Positions 13,401 through 25,400 of a stretch of 64,000 nucleotides of DNA are shown piece after piece; position 1 is the stretch's first letter, and every line of letters starts with the position of its first letter. A program made the translations under genes and the position numbers. The DNA lies in contig CM069933.1 in assembly GCA_036172225.1 (NCBI GenBank), positions 908,001 through 972,000 on the forward strand. The letters run 5' to 3'. The notes under the pieces were generated by a model. The model saw only the letters and a list, made by a program, of their open reading frames with translations, was not told the DNA's origin and ran no database searches. The stretch is from Cryptocoryne crispatula var. balansae (taxonomy: Eukaryota > Streptophyta > Magnoliopsida > Alismatales > Araceae).

Positions 13401-16400
13401 TTATGTACTAACACATAATGATAATGTACAGCTGACTAGTGGATGGATCATGGAAGGGCATCGTGATATGAAGACTTGGCTGTTGTTGCAATATGATTCT
13501 TAAGCCAAATCACGTCCGCTTTCGACTGTGAAAGAAATTGGTCAACGTTTAACCTTATTCATATGAAGCAAAAGAATAGGCTAACATCACATAGATTTGA
13601 GTACCTAGTTTACTGTCACTATAACATGAGATTAAAGCTAAAAAATTTGGAGAAGATAAGAGAGAACTAAATAGAGCAGAGGTGGGTACAAGAAACAAGT
13701 GGAAGACAAATTGAGACATCCACTGTACAAGAACCAAATATTGACTTGGAGATATTTTAAAAGAAAAATATTTTGGAAGTTCGGGTCAACGATTGCGAGG
13801 GGATGGGCGAATCAAAATTCAACTCTAATGATCGGGAATAGGCTCAAGGAGAACTTGACAATGTTTCTCTCTCCGAGGAATTCCAGATCCCTTTTTATGT
13901 GACAAAGAGACAAAAAATCAGACAATCTTCTCGCCAAGGTAGGCAATTGAAGGGCAAAGGTAAACATGTTGCAACTGACCCTCTTGATATTGCCGATCTC
14001 AACACAAATGACAAGACGTAGGAATATACATCATAACTCAACATACGATTGCAGTATCAAACATCGGATGATTCTTCTTTAAAGAGTAGTAGCGACGGAG
14101 CTGGGAACACATACTGCAGAGGTAGAGGAAGCACCACCGGCATCACTTTTGGTGTAAGTAGAACCAATCTGGAGATGCCTTATCCGCAATAACAGCAACA
14201 CTTCACGGAAGATGAGCATTATACCCACGCAACACAAGATGCTGACCACGGAGCTAGGCAGCATGGGTATAGAGGAGTAGAGTAAGAACCATCATAGGGT
14301 TTTTGGTGTCCTTCGTATCAAGGAGAGGATTATCGGATGACGCAGCCATCATTCGATTGTTCTGATCCTTACATATATGATAGTTACGGTGGTTCATTTT
14401 CGTCTTATCGTAAGATGATTACACGAGGTACTGATGAGTATAATCAGTTTATCTATATGTTTAATACGTCGTACTTTTCCACAATGTCATGGACAGAGTA
14501 CGCACAATATATATAAGAACAATATAATGCCATTTTTGAGTGAATGTTGAATGAATCGTGTTGCTATCATATCTTTTTTTTTTGAATTTATGGGTTTTTT
14601 ATTTTTCTTGATTTTTATGATTTTTTTAATTTTTTCAACAAAAAAATAACCCAGTCGAGCTAAGTTGCGACTGAGCCAGGTTGGGGGCCGACCACCGAGT
14701 CATCCTTCTTTGATATCATGTATTGCCCAATCATCCTTTTCCATGCATCATGACGGAAGCATCGCATGGCTGATGCCTACATATTTTTTGTCCATACTCC
14801 ATATGCTAATGGAATCTGTTGGGTTCTAGTTTAAATTGTTATTTAATTCTTTTTTTTCACGTGCTATCTATGGGATTATGTATTCTAAATAGGCTTTAGA
14901 TGTAGTTGTGCAAAACCTCACATTTCAAAAATATTTAAAGTTTTATTATTTGTTTTGTTTTATGGCATGCTACCCATTTGAGGGGATTTGTTTTGTTCAT
15001 GAAATATGTAAGGTTTTTAATTTTTGGTTGTAGCAGTAGTTTTCCTTGAAGGTTGAAATCATGGCTTGGTTCAGCTGAACCAGATTGCTGTTTGACTGGT
15101 TTTGCTGGTTCCTACCGCCTGGCCATGCGACCATGCCTCTTACTTTCAGGGAAATTACAGTCAGCTTTTCTGCCATAAGACCTGGCCCAGCCTTGGTGAG
15201 GATTGGTCCAATCCTGTTCGACATTATCACACACAGATAGGTTTTTTGCCCACTGATCCAAGGATGAATCTTGAAATGTTAAGCCTTGGTTTACTTTGCA
15301 TGCAACTCAGGAAGGATTTGATATTATCTTTCTGAGAAAAAAAAAAGAAAGTTGCTGCTGTATATGCTACCTCGTTGCATATTCTTGTGGTGAAGACATC
15401 AACTAAGTATTTGTCTTATACTCTTATTTTGGAAGGTTACCGCAGACTGTCACAGAATTTCACTAATGTAAGGAACTGGGAATCACATTACATGGAGAGA
15501 AAAACTGCGAGTATTAGATGGATTTTCCAAACCTGATAGGATGGTTGAGAATGGGGGAATCAAAAATACAAGCACAACTTACCCCCATCCCTCGAAAAGA
15601 ACGAATTCAAACAATGAAAGTTCTCTATCCCTGCAACTTCGAATAGGATCCTTTAGCCAAATTTTTTTCTCCCTTAGTAGCAAAAGCTCCAATCAGCAAT
15701 GAAATGTCTCGCACGTTTTGAGCCATGAAATGCTGGATTGGATTGGGTCGGGCCGATCCGACCATATCAGATTGGAATTTCATCTAATCGATCTGCTCAG
15801 AGCATGTGGCAGCGAAGTCAGCTGCCTGGTGAGTTTTGCCGTCTGCCTTGAGCCCTTGATGGCGATTTATTTTTTAATATTTTATAATAGATATTTTATG
15901 AAACATATATTTTAACTATAATTTTGTCTTGTATAATTATTAGAGACTTAAAATACTGAAAATAAAGTAACTATAATCAGTTAAAATATATAAGCCAAGT
16001 AACTTCATTTATTGATAATTAATTAAATTAATTTTCTGTGTAAAATATAAATTAGGAATCTGATTATAATATTTGAATTAATGTTTATATATAATGCTTT
16101 TTAATTTTTTTGCTATTTCAACATTTTTAGCATTAATTTTTTTATAACCAGATCCGAACCTGGCCTATCTGGATCCTATTGAATTGCCGATCTCAGGCGA
16201 TCTGGACTCCCCAGGACCAGCCCGATCTGCACCCAATCTGCAATCCTTCCTTGTCTTGAACATTGTAGCAACACTTGAAAATTTGTTTTTAAGCCTTCTT
16301 TCATTTCTTGTCCTCCAAATGCTCCAGAAAATTGCTAGGAGACAATTTCCAGACAAACTTTTCAATATTGGATTCTTCATGCACTGTTAATCTTTCAGAA

Positions 16401-19400
16401 GTTACAACAAGTTTTCTGTTGACTTTCTATTCCCGCTGAAAACACTTGAAAAGGATAAATCCCAGGCAATGTATGATTCCACAGGATAGAAACAGGTGCT
16501 AAGATATATCCATTGCTGTGCCCATATTAACTAGCAGTGTTGATCATCCTTATCAACAGCTTACGCATAGGTAGATGGGCAATCGTCCACAGGAAAATTC
16601 TTATCCCAAACTGATTTTCTTCATGGAATATTAACACCTCTGGAGCAAGGATAGCGGAATCAAAATCAGCTATTAGATCGGGCAGTATGGATTCTGATCT
16701 TATCTTGATTGGATCAGCAGAATCAACCGATTCTATGGGAGAAAAACAGTTCCAAAATCAGTTGTGATTGGTTCTTCAAAAACCAAAAAGATCGAAACAA
16801 ACGCCACAAAGTCAGTGTGCTAAATTTGGATTTCGGTCCAATCCTGACCCTTTTGGGGCTGGAATCAGCCCGAAATGCAGCATCGCTGCAGCATCTTCTC
16901 TGTTTTATCGGGCAGGGAAGACAGCTCATATCAGGTCTTCCCTAGACCCGGTATGAGCAGGATCCAATGACTTGGCAGTCCAGGTCCCATCAGGTTCGAT
17001 GGACCTGATAGGACCGGGTGGGGAAGATGGTGTAGCGCCACTGTGGCCACCATGGCAGCCAATTCCAGTGGGGAATCCAGGGGTGGATCAGGGATACTAA
17101 TGTGCAATTTTTTTTTGTAGAACAGGGAACTCTTCACCATGTTGGCTCACAGAGCTGTTCTAAGAACCTAAGGATTCCAACTTTTCGATACCCATGTATC
17201 AGATGTTGATCTTGATAAATAAACATTGCTCCAGGTTGAATTTTTCAAATATATAGGATTTGTTTTTAGAGAGAAGGAAAGATGGAAGAGAGAACCTCAA
17301 CACATTACCCAATAAGCTTGGTCTGAAACTTTCTGAGTTGAAGATTTTTATTAGTTTTCTTTTCCATGGAGTGAAACTTTAGTATATTTCGTTATTGTCA
17401 TATTGCTTTGGTTCCTTCAAGTTGAAAGACAATTAGTTGGACACTGTTCCATATATGTTAAAGTCATGCTATTAACTCACATTAAGTTTGCTTTTGTTGC
17501 AGATTGAACCCATTCGTAACTTCTTTGCTGCTCTTTTCCTTGCTAGCATTGGGATGTTAATTCATGTCCATTTCCTCTGGAATCATGTGGATATTCTCTT
17601 AGCAGCTGTTATTTTGGTGTTTATTGTGAAGACGATGGTGATAACTGTTGTCGTCAAGGGTTTTGGCTATACCAACAAGACTTCACTTCTTGTATGACTG
17701 CTGCTTGTATTTTGCCTTATACCCCCTTCATGCAAATTGTTTTCTGAAATAACATGACTTTCTGTCATCTCTAGGTTGGTATGTCCTTGGCACAAATTGG
17801 GGAGTTTGCATTTGTGCTGCTTAGTCGTGCCTCAAATCTGCATCTGGTTGAGGTATACTCGTTGAGGCAATGCTTACGTTTCATTTGTGTGCTGGAAATG
17901 TTCATCATTTTGTCGTTTTTATCCAATTGAGATGCATCTTAGCTTTTGTGAAACTGGGCATTGATAGAGGGCTGGTAGTGACCAAAATGGTCTCCTGGTA
18001 GGCTTGTTGCGTGCTATGTACGGAGCATTTAGTTTTGAACAATTTTTATGGATTTTTTGTCATAAAGCATGTTACTCTCCCATAGTAGCTGATCTTTCCA
18101 AGGAAAGCCGGGTTGGAGTTCAGTCAGCCCCAAATCTGACCCGGTTGGATTTATTTTTTAAAAAAGTGTTAAAAATATAAAAATTACAAGAAAATAGGGG
18201 GAAATATGGAAAAATATCTAAAAATTATGAAAATTTGAGGAATATGACTAAAAAAATATTTCATTCAACTTTCACTCAAATGTTACATTGTATTGTTGAT
18301 TTATTTATTGTATGTTTTCTTTCCATGACATTTGAGAAGAATACAAAACATTAAACATATATACATACTGATTATACTCATCATAAGATAAGATCTAAAG
18401 AATCTACTATAGCTATCATACATGGATTGTATAAAAATATCGAATGATGTTTCATATGATGGTTGGATCATTTCATATCCCTCTTGGTGATATGCATAGT
18501 TGTCAAGTTAACAAGGCGTTCACGGCATTAAAGAGTGTCAAAATTGCTTAAGTGACATGGCGTCTGGGGTGTTAAAAGAGTGTCAAAACCATTTAGGAGA
18601 CAAGGCGGCCGCTTAAGTGTCGCCCAGGCGGTCAAGACAGTAGTGTTAGATGTTTATATATGTATATATTCATATATATAATTAGATGTTAATACTATAT
18701 ATATTTATGTATACATAAGAATATATATACATAAATATAATTATATTTTTATGTTATAATTGAATATGTGTGTTTATGTGTGTATCCAAGTAAATATGAT
18801 TTTTTTGTGATTATGTTGTATTGATATATGTTGGGAAAGAGCTAATCTCAAGTGAGAGGGTTAAGAAATTTTTGTAAGTTTTAAGTATGCATTATATATT
18901 TACAATCATAAATCTTAACCATATGTAATTATACAAGTGATAATGAAATATTGTTATACTATCAACAAATGAGCGTCCATGAATTGTGGATCGACCTATG
19001 TAGTCAGGTCGTTGGGGTCAAGGGGGCAGTATCCCTTGTGGGAAGTATCAGGGGAGCAAAGTTCCCCGAAATAAAGAAAAAATTGAAGTCATGAATGGGA
19101 CTTGGGCATTTAGCTAGGTGCTTTGGACTTCTGGAGCCCACCCTTGCATTCCCCGGCCAACCGGGTCATGCAACCCCATTCCAGGGCCTGACTGGGTCGG
19201 TCCGACCGGGTCACAGCCAGACTGGTTGGCCGACTAGTCCGGCCCCAGACCGACCCGGTGAACCATGGATTTTCCAATTATGTTGAAATGATATTTTGTT
19301 TGCATATTGATAAAATGAATCTTTATGGATGCTCTCTTTTATTGTCTGTTGGTTTATAACTGTTTGCAACCGAGTCAAAGTACAATCTTCCATGTTTCTG

Positions 19401-20886
19401 TGAGTTGCCTTTACATGAGTTATATTTCGTTTTTACACTTTTTGATCAATTTGAGCCATGGGTTGTCCATCTTTCAATGTGTCTGTTGCACGCCCTTGAT
19501 GTCTCAGGAGGGTTTAACTTCTGATGTTATTTCATTTAGACCCCTCACAATCTTTCTTTGCCTTATTAGGGAAAGCGCTACCTGCTGCTTCTAGGCACAA
19601 CTGCGCTTAGTCTGGTAATGTTTTAAGCTCTCCTTTTCTATCTCTGACCAGGTTTTACCTTGTTTTAATTTTATATATGATTTATCAACGGCTTAGAAGT
19701 TGTGGCATATCTGAAGGTGTAGCCAGAAAGAACCTAGTCTTCAGCTAGTTACATATTATTAAGGATGTCTACCAGTATAGAGGTTTTGCTTGTTGCATAA
19801 TTTTATTGTTGCTTAATACTTTCTAGACTCGTCACTCCTTGTCTCATCGGATGTTGTAACTTTATTACCCCTTGGCCTAAAAAATATTGAGGTATCACAT
19901 ATCATTAGGGATGTCAACGGGTCGGACAGTAACACTATCAGTAATTTTATCCTATAAGTAAAAAATATATTCGTTAGTTATTGGTAACGGATATATCCGC
20001 AAACCATTTGTGCTATCTACTAAGAAACAGTTAATGGTTGGTTAATGGACAATTAATGAATTTATAAAGACATTGTATATGCAATGCTCCAATACATTAA
20101 AACAAAAGGTAAAAATAATTGAAGTGGCAAAAATTAAAATATACAAGAGAATATAATTCACATGAAAGTACAAGATAGTGCTAGTTCTTAGTTACATTTT
20201 CATGATAAAATTCTTTAACATAAGATAGTAAATAAACAAAATAAAATAATAACATTGTTTTTTTTATATTTGACACAAATTAAGTACAGGGTGTTGAATT
20301 GTCCTAGAGTATGGGTTATCTGATGATATACTTTGACTAACGATACAGTTATTGGATGACAAGTTTGGTTTGAGGTGTATTCATTTTCGTATTCGTTAAT
20401 TAATGAATTATCCGTTATCAACATTGTTAAGTTATCGGAGGTCACCGGACTATCCTATAATTGTTTGTTACATGATCCGATAATCGGTTATTCTTGGCAT
20501 CTCTACCTATCTTATCTGCTTTGACATTATTTCTAGCACTGATGTGTACGTGCAGCTTTGATTTCTCCTAGGCTTCCATTTTTATTTACTTTCCATTTAC
20601 TAACATAGATTAAGGAATTTACGTAGGTAACTACTCCTTTCCTTTTCAAACTGATTCCTGCTGTCATCCGCCTTGGAATTCTGTTGAGATGGTTTGCTCC
20701 TGACAGTGCTCAGAACGAGGTAATAGCTCGAGCATTTTTTCGTTGACACTCCCCACTTTGACTGTGTGCTGTTAAAAGTATTTGAATGCATATTTCACTT
20801 TCCAGATGGGATATAAAGGTGAAAACCTTCGTGCCGACAGTGCTAAGCGCATTACTTTGATGGTCCAAGGCGATCATGATTCATGA
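1453..20886 (+). CDS. KEA: K+ efflux antiporter, KEA4/5/6 type (3' part, 10 exons)
   Basis: Exons read at 1453-1530, 1649-1737, 2412-2508, 2591-2644, 7416-7511, 17503-17691, 17775-17852, 19570-19614, 20627-20719 and 20806-20886. They sum to 900 bp with all phases matching and every intron GT-AG, giving the C-terminal 299 residues and a TGA stop. Diagnostic segments are VLKFLMERNSTNALHG, DCAVGLLFALLPVLGG, CSDKLGLSLELGSFAAG, IEPIRNFFAALFLASIGM and LAQIGEFAFVLLSRASNLH, all typical of the CPA2 cation/proton exchanger domain of plant KEA proteins. The family exchanges K+ for H+ across endomembranes (Golgi, trans-Golgi network, prevacuolar compartment) and controls luminal pH; that role is family knowledge. 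Many hydrophobic helices are visible. There is no RCK/KTN domain at the C-terminus, which separates this clade from plastid KEA1-3. The 5' exons lie outside the window. Introns 4 and 5 are about 4.8 and 10 kb and full of transposons. Confidence 0.93.
3252..3521 (-). pseudogene. RopGEF (PRONE domain) gene fragment inside a KEA intron
   Basis: On the minus strand about 3324-3420 encodes DIRKSVLESYPRVLESLASI followed by IMSRVEDVLYGN. This matches the conserved PRONE-domain helix of plant RopGEFs (ILESYSRVLESLA...I.ARIDDVLY). RopGEFs activate ROP small GTPases at the plasma membrane. Only about 32 residues are recognisable. The sequence before and after does not continue the domain, so this is a captured or decayed fragment and not a gene. 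It is GC-rich compared with the intron around it and lies about 250 bp left of a hAT-type element. Confidence 0.6.
3777..4327. mobile_element. Non-autonomous hAT element, 551 bp, perfect 8-bp target duplication
   Basis: Termini are inverted: TAGGGGTGCAAACGAG at the left and the complement of TGGGGGTGCAAACAAAC at the right. The 8 bp ATCCTTCA lie on both sides (3769-3776 and 4328-4335), which is the hAT target-site length. The interior is AT-rich with subterminal CTCGAGCTCGAG-like motifs and has no coding potential. Confidence 0.85.
4336..7415. other. KEA intron 4, remaining part
   Basis: The rest of the 4.8-kb intron between the exons ending at 2644 and starting at 7416. It is AT-rich with scattered GC-richer patches (about 5400-5480 and 6040-6500). 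I recognise no coding domain, RNA gene or element boundary here. Confidence 0.4.
7636..10800 (-). mobile_element. Solo LTR of a Ty3/gypsy element, minus strand, 3165 bp
   Basis: The left end TGTTGAAACC and right end GGTTTCACA form the usual TG...CA termini, and CTTGG is duplicated on both sides (7631-7635 and 10801-10805). Read on the minus strand, its segments match the LTR at 56.6-60.2 kb in order: a TATAAATA box, the GCTACCTTT...AAGGGGCCC-like motif, the CATATCAAATGCAA motif, and a long 3' part that includes TATCGCAAGTCCGGTGGAGA. No retrotransposon interior remains, so it is a solo LTR left by LTR-LTR recombination. It holds one copy of motifs that are tandemly repeated in the 57-59 kb LTR. 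The GC-rich stretch 9.6-10.6 kb belongs to the upstream part of the LTR (U3); open frames in it look incidental. Confidence 0.85.
9321..9328 (-). promoter_or_regulatory. TATA box of the solo LTR
   Basis: The minus strand reads CTATAAATAG. It sits at the same place, relative to neighbouring LTR motifs, as the TATAAATA at 57507 in the related LTR, so it is the likely LTR core promoter. It points away from the KEA coding direction. Confidence 0.55.
10808..14752 (+). mobile_element. Decayed autonomous hAT transposon in KEA intron 5
   Basis: The left end has TCATGCATGGAAGG then TTGGGC, and the right end (about 14720-14752) carries the inverse, with CCATGCATCATGA, which I take as diverged terminal inverted repeats. 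Next inward are GGTCGACTGGGTCGGCCGAC-like subterminal motifs at the left and GGTTGGGGGCCGACC at the right. I found no target duplication. The interior carries hAT transposase remnants (separate entry). The solo LTR lies immediately to the left. Confidence 0.6.
11260..14525 (+). pseudogene. hAT transposase remnant (BED finger, DUF659, dimerisation region, low-complexity tail)
   Basis: At 11260 the reading MEQRKVKCKYCDKVLYGG begins a BED-type zinc finger; the expected His in the LKYHLAG motif reads Phe. At 11380-11560 PPEVRAYFRMHIQNLKRSK and KKHKNIVCEEIADAARRSL follow, typical of plant hAT proteins with DUF659. Around 11903-12130 is the SMIDTIAKVGRGV...PTPKGIYHTYL segment. A region near 13190-13560 resembles the later transposase, and a Y/S-rich tail runs to about 14525. 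Many stops and frame changes separate the pieces, so it is dead. It is a different hAT family from the pair at 43-55 kb. Confidence 0.75.
14753..17502. other. Rest of KEA intron 5
   Basis: Intron sequence between the hAT remnant and the exon at 17503. It holds a short LINE-like piece (separate entry) and patches rich in GGATC/GATCC-type motifs (about 15740, 16150-16250 and 16690-17000) that look like old degenerate repeats. No host exon is visible. Confidence 0.4.
16165..16380 (-). pseudogene. LINE-type retroelement fragment
   Basis: The minus strand reads LLAIFWSIWRTRNERRLKNK, the W..W..RN.R.F pattern found after the reverse-transcriptase-associated zinc-binding domain in plant LINEs. The same pattern is seen in the LINE pieces at 41.5 and 49.9 kb. 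It is short and isolated. Confidence 0.45.
18110..19270 (-). mobile_element. Degenerate hAT-derived sequence, interrupted by a smaller element
   Basis: On the minus strand, about 18340-18490 reads like the Y/S-rich tail of the 10.8-14.8 kb hAT element (YDSYS...FRSYLMM). The far side (about 19130-19260) has the GGTCGGTCCGACCGGGTC-like subterminal motif found at that element's left end. I infer a deletion derivative of the same family. The borders are approximate and no target duplication was found. Confidence 0.35.
18497..18985 (-). mobile_element. Truncated non-autonomous hAT element of the CATAGTTGTCAAG family
   Basis: It starts with CATAGTTGTCAAGTTAACAA at about 18497 and carries TAAGTGTCGCCCAGGCGGTC. 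It then runs through an AT-rich interior that matches, in reverse orientation, the 566-bp element at 28948-29513, including the shared segment around AACATATATCAATACAACAT read in reverse. The right terminal repeat is missing. Confidence 0.6.
19906..20505. mobile_element. Non-autonomous hAT-like element, 600 bp, in KEA intron 8
   Basis: Left end TAGGGATGTCAACGGGTCGG; the right end reads TTGGCATCTCTA, an imperfect inverse. The flanks CATATCAT (19898-19905) and CCTATCTT (20506-20513) agree at 6 of 8 positions, which fits an aged 8-bp target duplication. The interior is AT-rich and non-coding. Confidence 0.6.
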
Positions 20887-22473
20887 AAAAAATGTTATAA
20901 TATATTGCACGAATCAATTTGGGTCACCAGCTTTTCCTGATGGGCTTTCTTAATACTCTGGGAGGCAGGTACATAAGAAGGCAAAGGTGTAGACTGTTGG
21001 CATTCTTTGGAAAAGATAAAGGGGGCCTTTCTTAGTGTATCTTGCCCTCCAGATTTCAACCCGGAAGTGCGTGCCTGCAATCCATATCCAGAATGAACCT
21101 GGGTGGCGAGGTGGTTGCCAGGTTTTTTGTGTTTGGCATTTGATCTTGTCACGTAGGCTGCTGCTTCACATTTCCAATTTTGTATAAAAATGGTTTTCAC
21201 AATATTTTTACTATTTTTTCATTTTTTTCCCTCCTTTACCCTACGGGAAAAGTCATGTGGCTTCCACTGATTATATACATCCTGAAGCTCCATTCCCCCC
21301 TCCTTTTAGGCTGTCACATTCTCTTCTGGTAACTCTAGCAGTTGCCAGGTTGTGCCCAGTCTTTGTCCACCGCCGAACCATGTAAGGTACATCTTTGTAA
21401 TTCAGAAATCTGTGGTTGAGTACTAATTAGATCTCTTCCAAATCACCATGGAAATGTTTTATGATGTTTTGTTCCCTGACTCGGAGGTTCTACGTTGGGG
21501 ATTACTTGGTATACGTCTCTATATTTTTATTTGGTGTGTGCATCAAAGGTGAACGTTCGAGTTCCGGTATGTCCTACTCAGCTTTCCTCGTTCATCTTAT
21601 ACTTTTACAAAGGATCTGATTTCGGTCAAAACCCATGGACTGTTTGACTGGCTGAGAATTTGAGTTTATGTTACAAGAATATGTTTGTAGCGAAACTTGT
21701 CATTACAAAAATATGTTCTTGTGGAGATTTTTTTTTCTGGGACAGAAATGGTGAGATTTTTTGTTTCCTTGGGGGCCTCTCATCTCTTATGTGGTTATTA
21801 TATATGGTTTTCACGTATCATCAAATGCCGCCAAACATGATGATTTTGTCTTTAGCGATCTTAACTTTTATTTTAATGTAAATTTTATCATGAAAATACA
21901 TAGAAAAGTTATTGTGCAATCAAACACCCCATTAACATCTCCATCCATCCAGGCTCGAATCCGAGACGTCCTCTCACGGGAGGAAGAGAAGAGCCCTTAG
22001 TCGAAGGGAGGGCCAGTGTTTGTGGCCGAACATTTACATTTTTAGATATGACTAAAATTTGAGAAAAATTTTGTATTAAAATAAACTATATACTTAAAGA
22101 CTTTAAATTATCATGTTTGATGAAATGTGGTAACAAAAAGAGTGAGAATCGCGTGTAACTGAAAAAGGCGTATTGATCACAAAGAAAAAAAAAGAAGATA
22201 TCCGAAAAAGAAATTTTACATAATATATATATATTAGATTTTTTTCTCCTTTTAATTTTAGGAAGCGCACACTACTTTATTTTATGTAAAGAAAATATAT
22301 TCGTAGATTGAAAATACGTAAAATGACGTCATTTTGCCGCTGCACACGTACGGATGGACGTATAAGATGATTCCGGCCGGGCCATGGAACGGGCTAGGGT
22401 TTTCCTGGTTGGTTGTTTCCCGTCTTCCAGTGTTTCGTCTCCACGAGGAGCGAGCAAAGGGAGAACCGCAGCA
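20887..22473. other. Intergenic region: KEA 3' UTR and KH-gene promoter
   Basis: The KEA stop is at 20886 and the KH-gene ATG at 22474. The first few hundred bases should hold the KEA 3' UTR. The interval 22020-22320 is AT-rich and 22320-22473 turns GC-rich and probably holds the KH-gene promoter and 5' UTR. I see no other gene. Confidence 0.5.
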
Positions 22474-25400
22474 ATGGCAGATGACATCCAGCTCTCTCAG
22501 AAGCGCAAGTACGAGGAGGAGGGCACTACGGGCTTGGCCGTTCACAGGGTCAGCGGCTTCTCGGCGCCGTCGCCCTCCGACTCATCCAGCGTCGTTTCCG
22601 CGCCTTCCTATAACACCGTTCCTCCGCCTCTCGAGGGGATCGAGCTCGCTAAGCAAAGGGCACAGGAGATAGCTAAGCGGCTTTCCATCGACGCGGACGC
22701 CAAGCGGCTGCGCGTCGAGAACGGCGCTGCTGCAGATGATGCCGCCGATAAGGGATTCAGTTCTTCTGCAGCAGGTTGGTGCTGCAGTTTTATGTGACCC
22801 GGTTTATCCATTCCCTTTTTGTGATCTGCGCCCTTATTTTATCGCTAATCCATTACATGCCAAAATAAGTGCGTTGCAGATTTTCCCGTTGTAGGGCACC
22901 GCTGGCTAGATTCGTTATATGGATTGTAAGTTAGATTTGAGCTCAATCAAGTCGAAGAAGTACTTATTCTTTTGGGCGCTCTAGATTTTAGAAACATACT
23001 GCATTTCGTTAATACAGATTGTCAAAGGGCTTTATAGGGTATTCTGGGCTTGGAAGTTGTTCAATTTATTTATTTATTTTTGCATATCAAGAGCGTTGCA
23101 CATCCAATACTCAATATTCACTATGTAGTATGTACTAGTCATTGTTAAGTATGTATAAGGTCCCACATGGTGGATGATGAGGATAGTGAGTGTGGCCTTC
23201 TAGAACCAGCACTTTCTATCAATTGCTGTTCCTGCCTGTCCCTTTGGTTTATGAAGAAATACGGCAGATGCCCAGAAGGAACGACCTGGAAGGCCTAAAG
23301 GGCACCTAAACTTCCCAGAGGAGGTACCTTGGTGCCTGTTGATTGGGGAACGGGGAGGTTGTTACATATATGTGTAAGGTATCTGGTGCAGTTTTGTTCT
23401 ACATTCTGGATATGCTGGAGAAACAGGCCCTTGTGTGAATGTGTGTTTCATAAAGCGGTCAGTCTCTTTGGGCTTGGAGCCAACTTTCTATCATGTGTGC
23501 TATGTTCAATCACCAGATGCTGAGAGTTCTGTTTCTAGTTGGCTGCATGTGGTTAGAATTTGTGGGGTATATCCTTGACTTGTGTCATTGTGTGGAATTG
23601 AAAAGGAATATTTTTTTGTTGGAAGTTTGTATATCTGTTTTTTGGTTTCTAATTCATTAAATGCACTTTATGTGGTAACTGTACCTTTACCCCTGGGATT
23701 TGTTTGCTAATAGATAGCAGGATTCATTGTTGGTGGCAATTTTATTTGTGGGGGTTATATGAAGAAAATGTTTACTTGGTTTGGAAAGATGCTGAATATG
23801 CCATGATGGATTTTTTTTCGTCAATTTTTTAAATGCAAAGTATCTGTGACCACATTATATTGTTGGTCTACCAGTTTACAGTTTATGTAATCAAGATAAT
23901 GGTTTTATGTTGCCAAGCTTGCAATTTAAGTATGTTTAAGATATCAGTTTTATGTTGCCAAGCTTGTGGAAAATTTTCAAAGAATGCAGGTATCATCTGT
24001 CATGAAACATCACCCATCAATTTGTTGAGAAGTCAAGATATCAGTGGGAACTTGCTTGGTATGCAAAAAGCAAATCTTTTGGATAATAGTAGTCCTGCAT
24101 TGTGTTTTTTCTCTTAACATGTTCTTTAAAGGTCTATGCTTTGATTCCTTCTCATGTGGGCTGTTTGAGGTGGTTGCTTGAGGGTATCACTAGTCAGTGT
24201 TTCCTTTGTGTTAAGCATTATATTTGTTGTTATTATTGCATTGACAGTTTCAAACTCTCCGATCATCATGCCAGGTGACCCCTCTTTTTTGCCTCAGCTA
24301 CATCAAATCTCCAATAACAGAGATCACGATTTGGTATGCATTTGTAGTTGGCTGCAGAAAATACTGGCATGCATATGCAATCATGTGACATTTCTTTGTA
24401 TTCTCATACGTGCATGTTTCTTTGCACACCAATTCATTTTTATCCATTTTTGGGAAGTTTAATATGAGGGAACATTATACTAATAAGTAACTTAAGAAGA
24501 TAAGAAGAATTGGATCTTGGGTAAGGTTTATCTCTAGTTTACTTTCTGATTGTTTTATGTGGATCACAATAGCATTGCATTACAAAACTATTTTATGAAG
24601 ATATGGTTCTTCTTTTGTGATTCTATGTTCACTGGTGGATTCCCCCCTGGTGGAATGCTTCTATCATGTATTTGACTTAACATTTTGGTAATTGCTTCTT
24701 GTGGATACATGGGATTAGTTTCTTGAATTTTGAGATATTCTTTACTGTTTGTAACTGGAGATGTAGTTTTTGGACATTGATTATGATTTTCTTTGATTAT
24801 AGACCTTTCTCATATGCGTAAACCTTTGAGTCAGCAAGCAACACATTTACAAGTCAATACCGGTGCACCTGCATCTTTTGCAACATATGGATATTCGAGC
24901 ACAAGCAGAAAGATTGAAATCCCAAACTGCAAGGTACATACTTCTATATATCTGACTAACATGATGTTATGTTAATTGTTTTTTCCCTAAATGTAAGGTT
25001 GATTGCTTTTAGGTTGGTGTTATTATTGGCAAAGGTGGGGAGACAATAAGATATCTTCAGCTTCAGTCTGGAGCCAAAATCCAAGTTACTAGAGATGCGG
25101 AAGCATATCCTGGTGCCCAAGCAAGGCTGGTTGAACTGATGGGCACTACTGAACAAATAGATCGGGCTGAACAATTGATCAATGATGTACTTCGGGAGGT
25201 ATGCCCAATTAGTGTATGGGTAGAATTTTTTTGAGATGATTAGTGCAAAGATTCTCATATAATCATTTTGCTCTTGAATGCAGCTAATCACCATATCATA
25301 CTTATGTAAATATATTCTTTCATTTTTGTTGGACCTATTTTTGCAGACTGATGCTGGAGGTTCTGGCACAGTTGCAGCTAGGAAGTTTGTTGGGGCGCAG

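Noticed and set aside
21940..22020. GGCTCGAATCCGAGAC, like a tRNA B box, suggesting a tRNA or SINE
   Set aside because: No A box or cloverleaf could be found around it, and no poly-A tail or target duplication.
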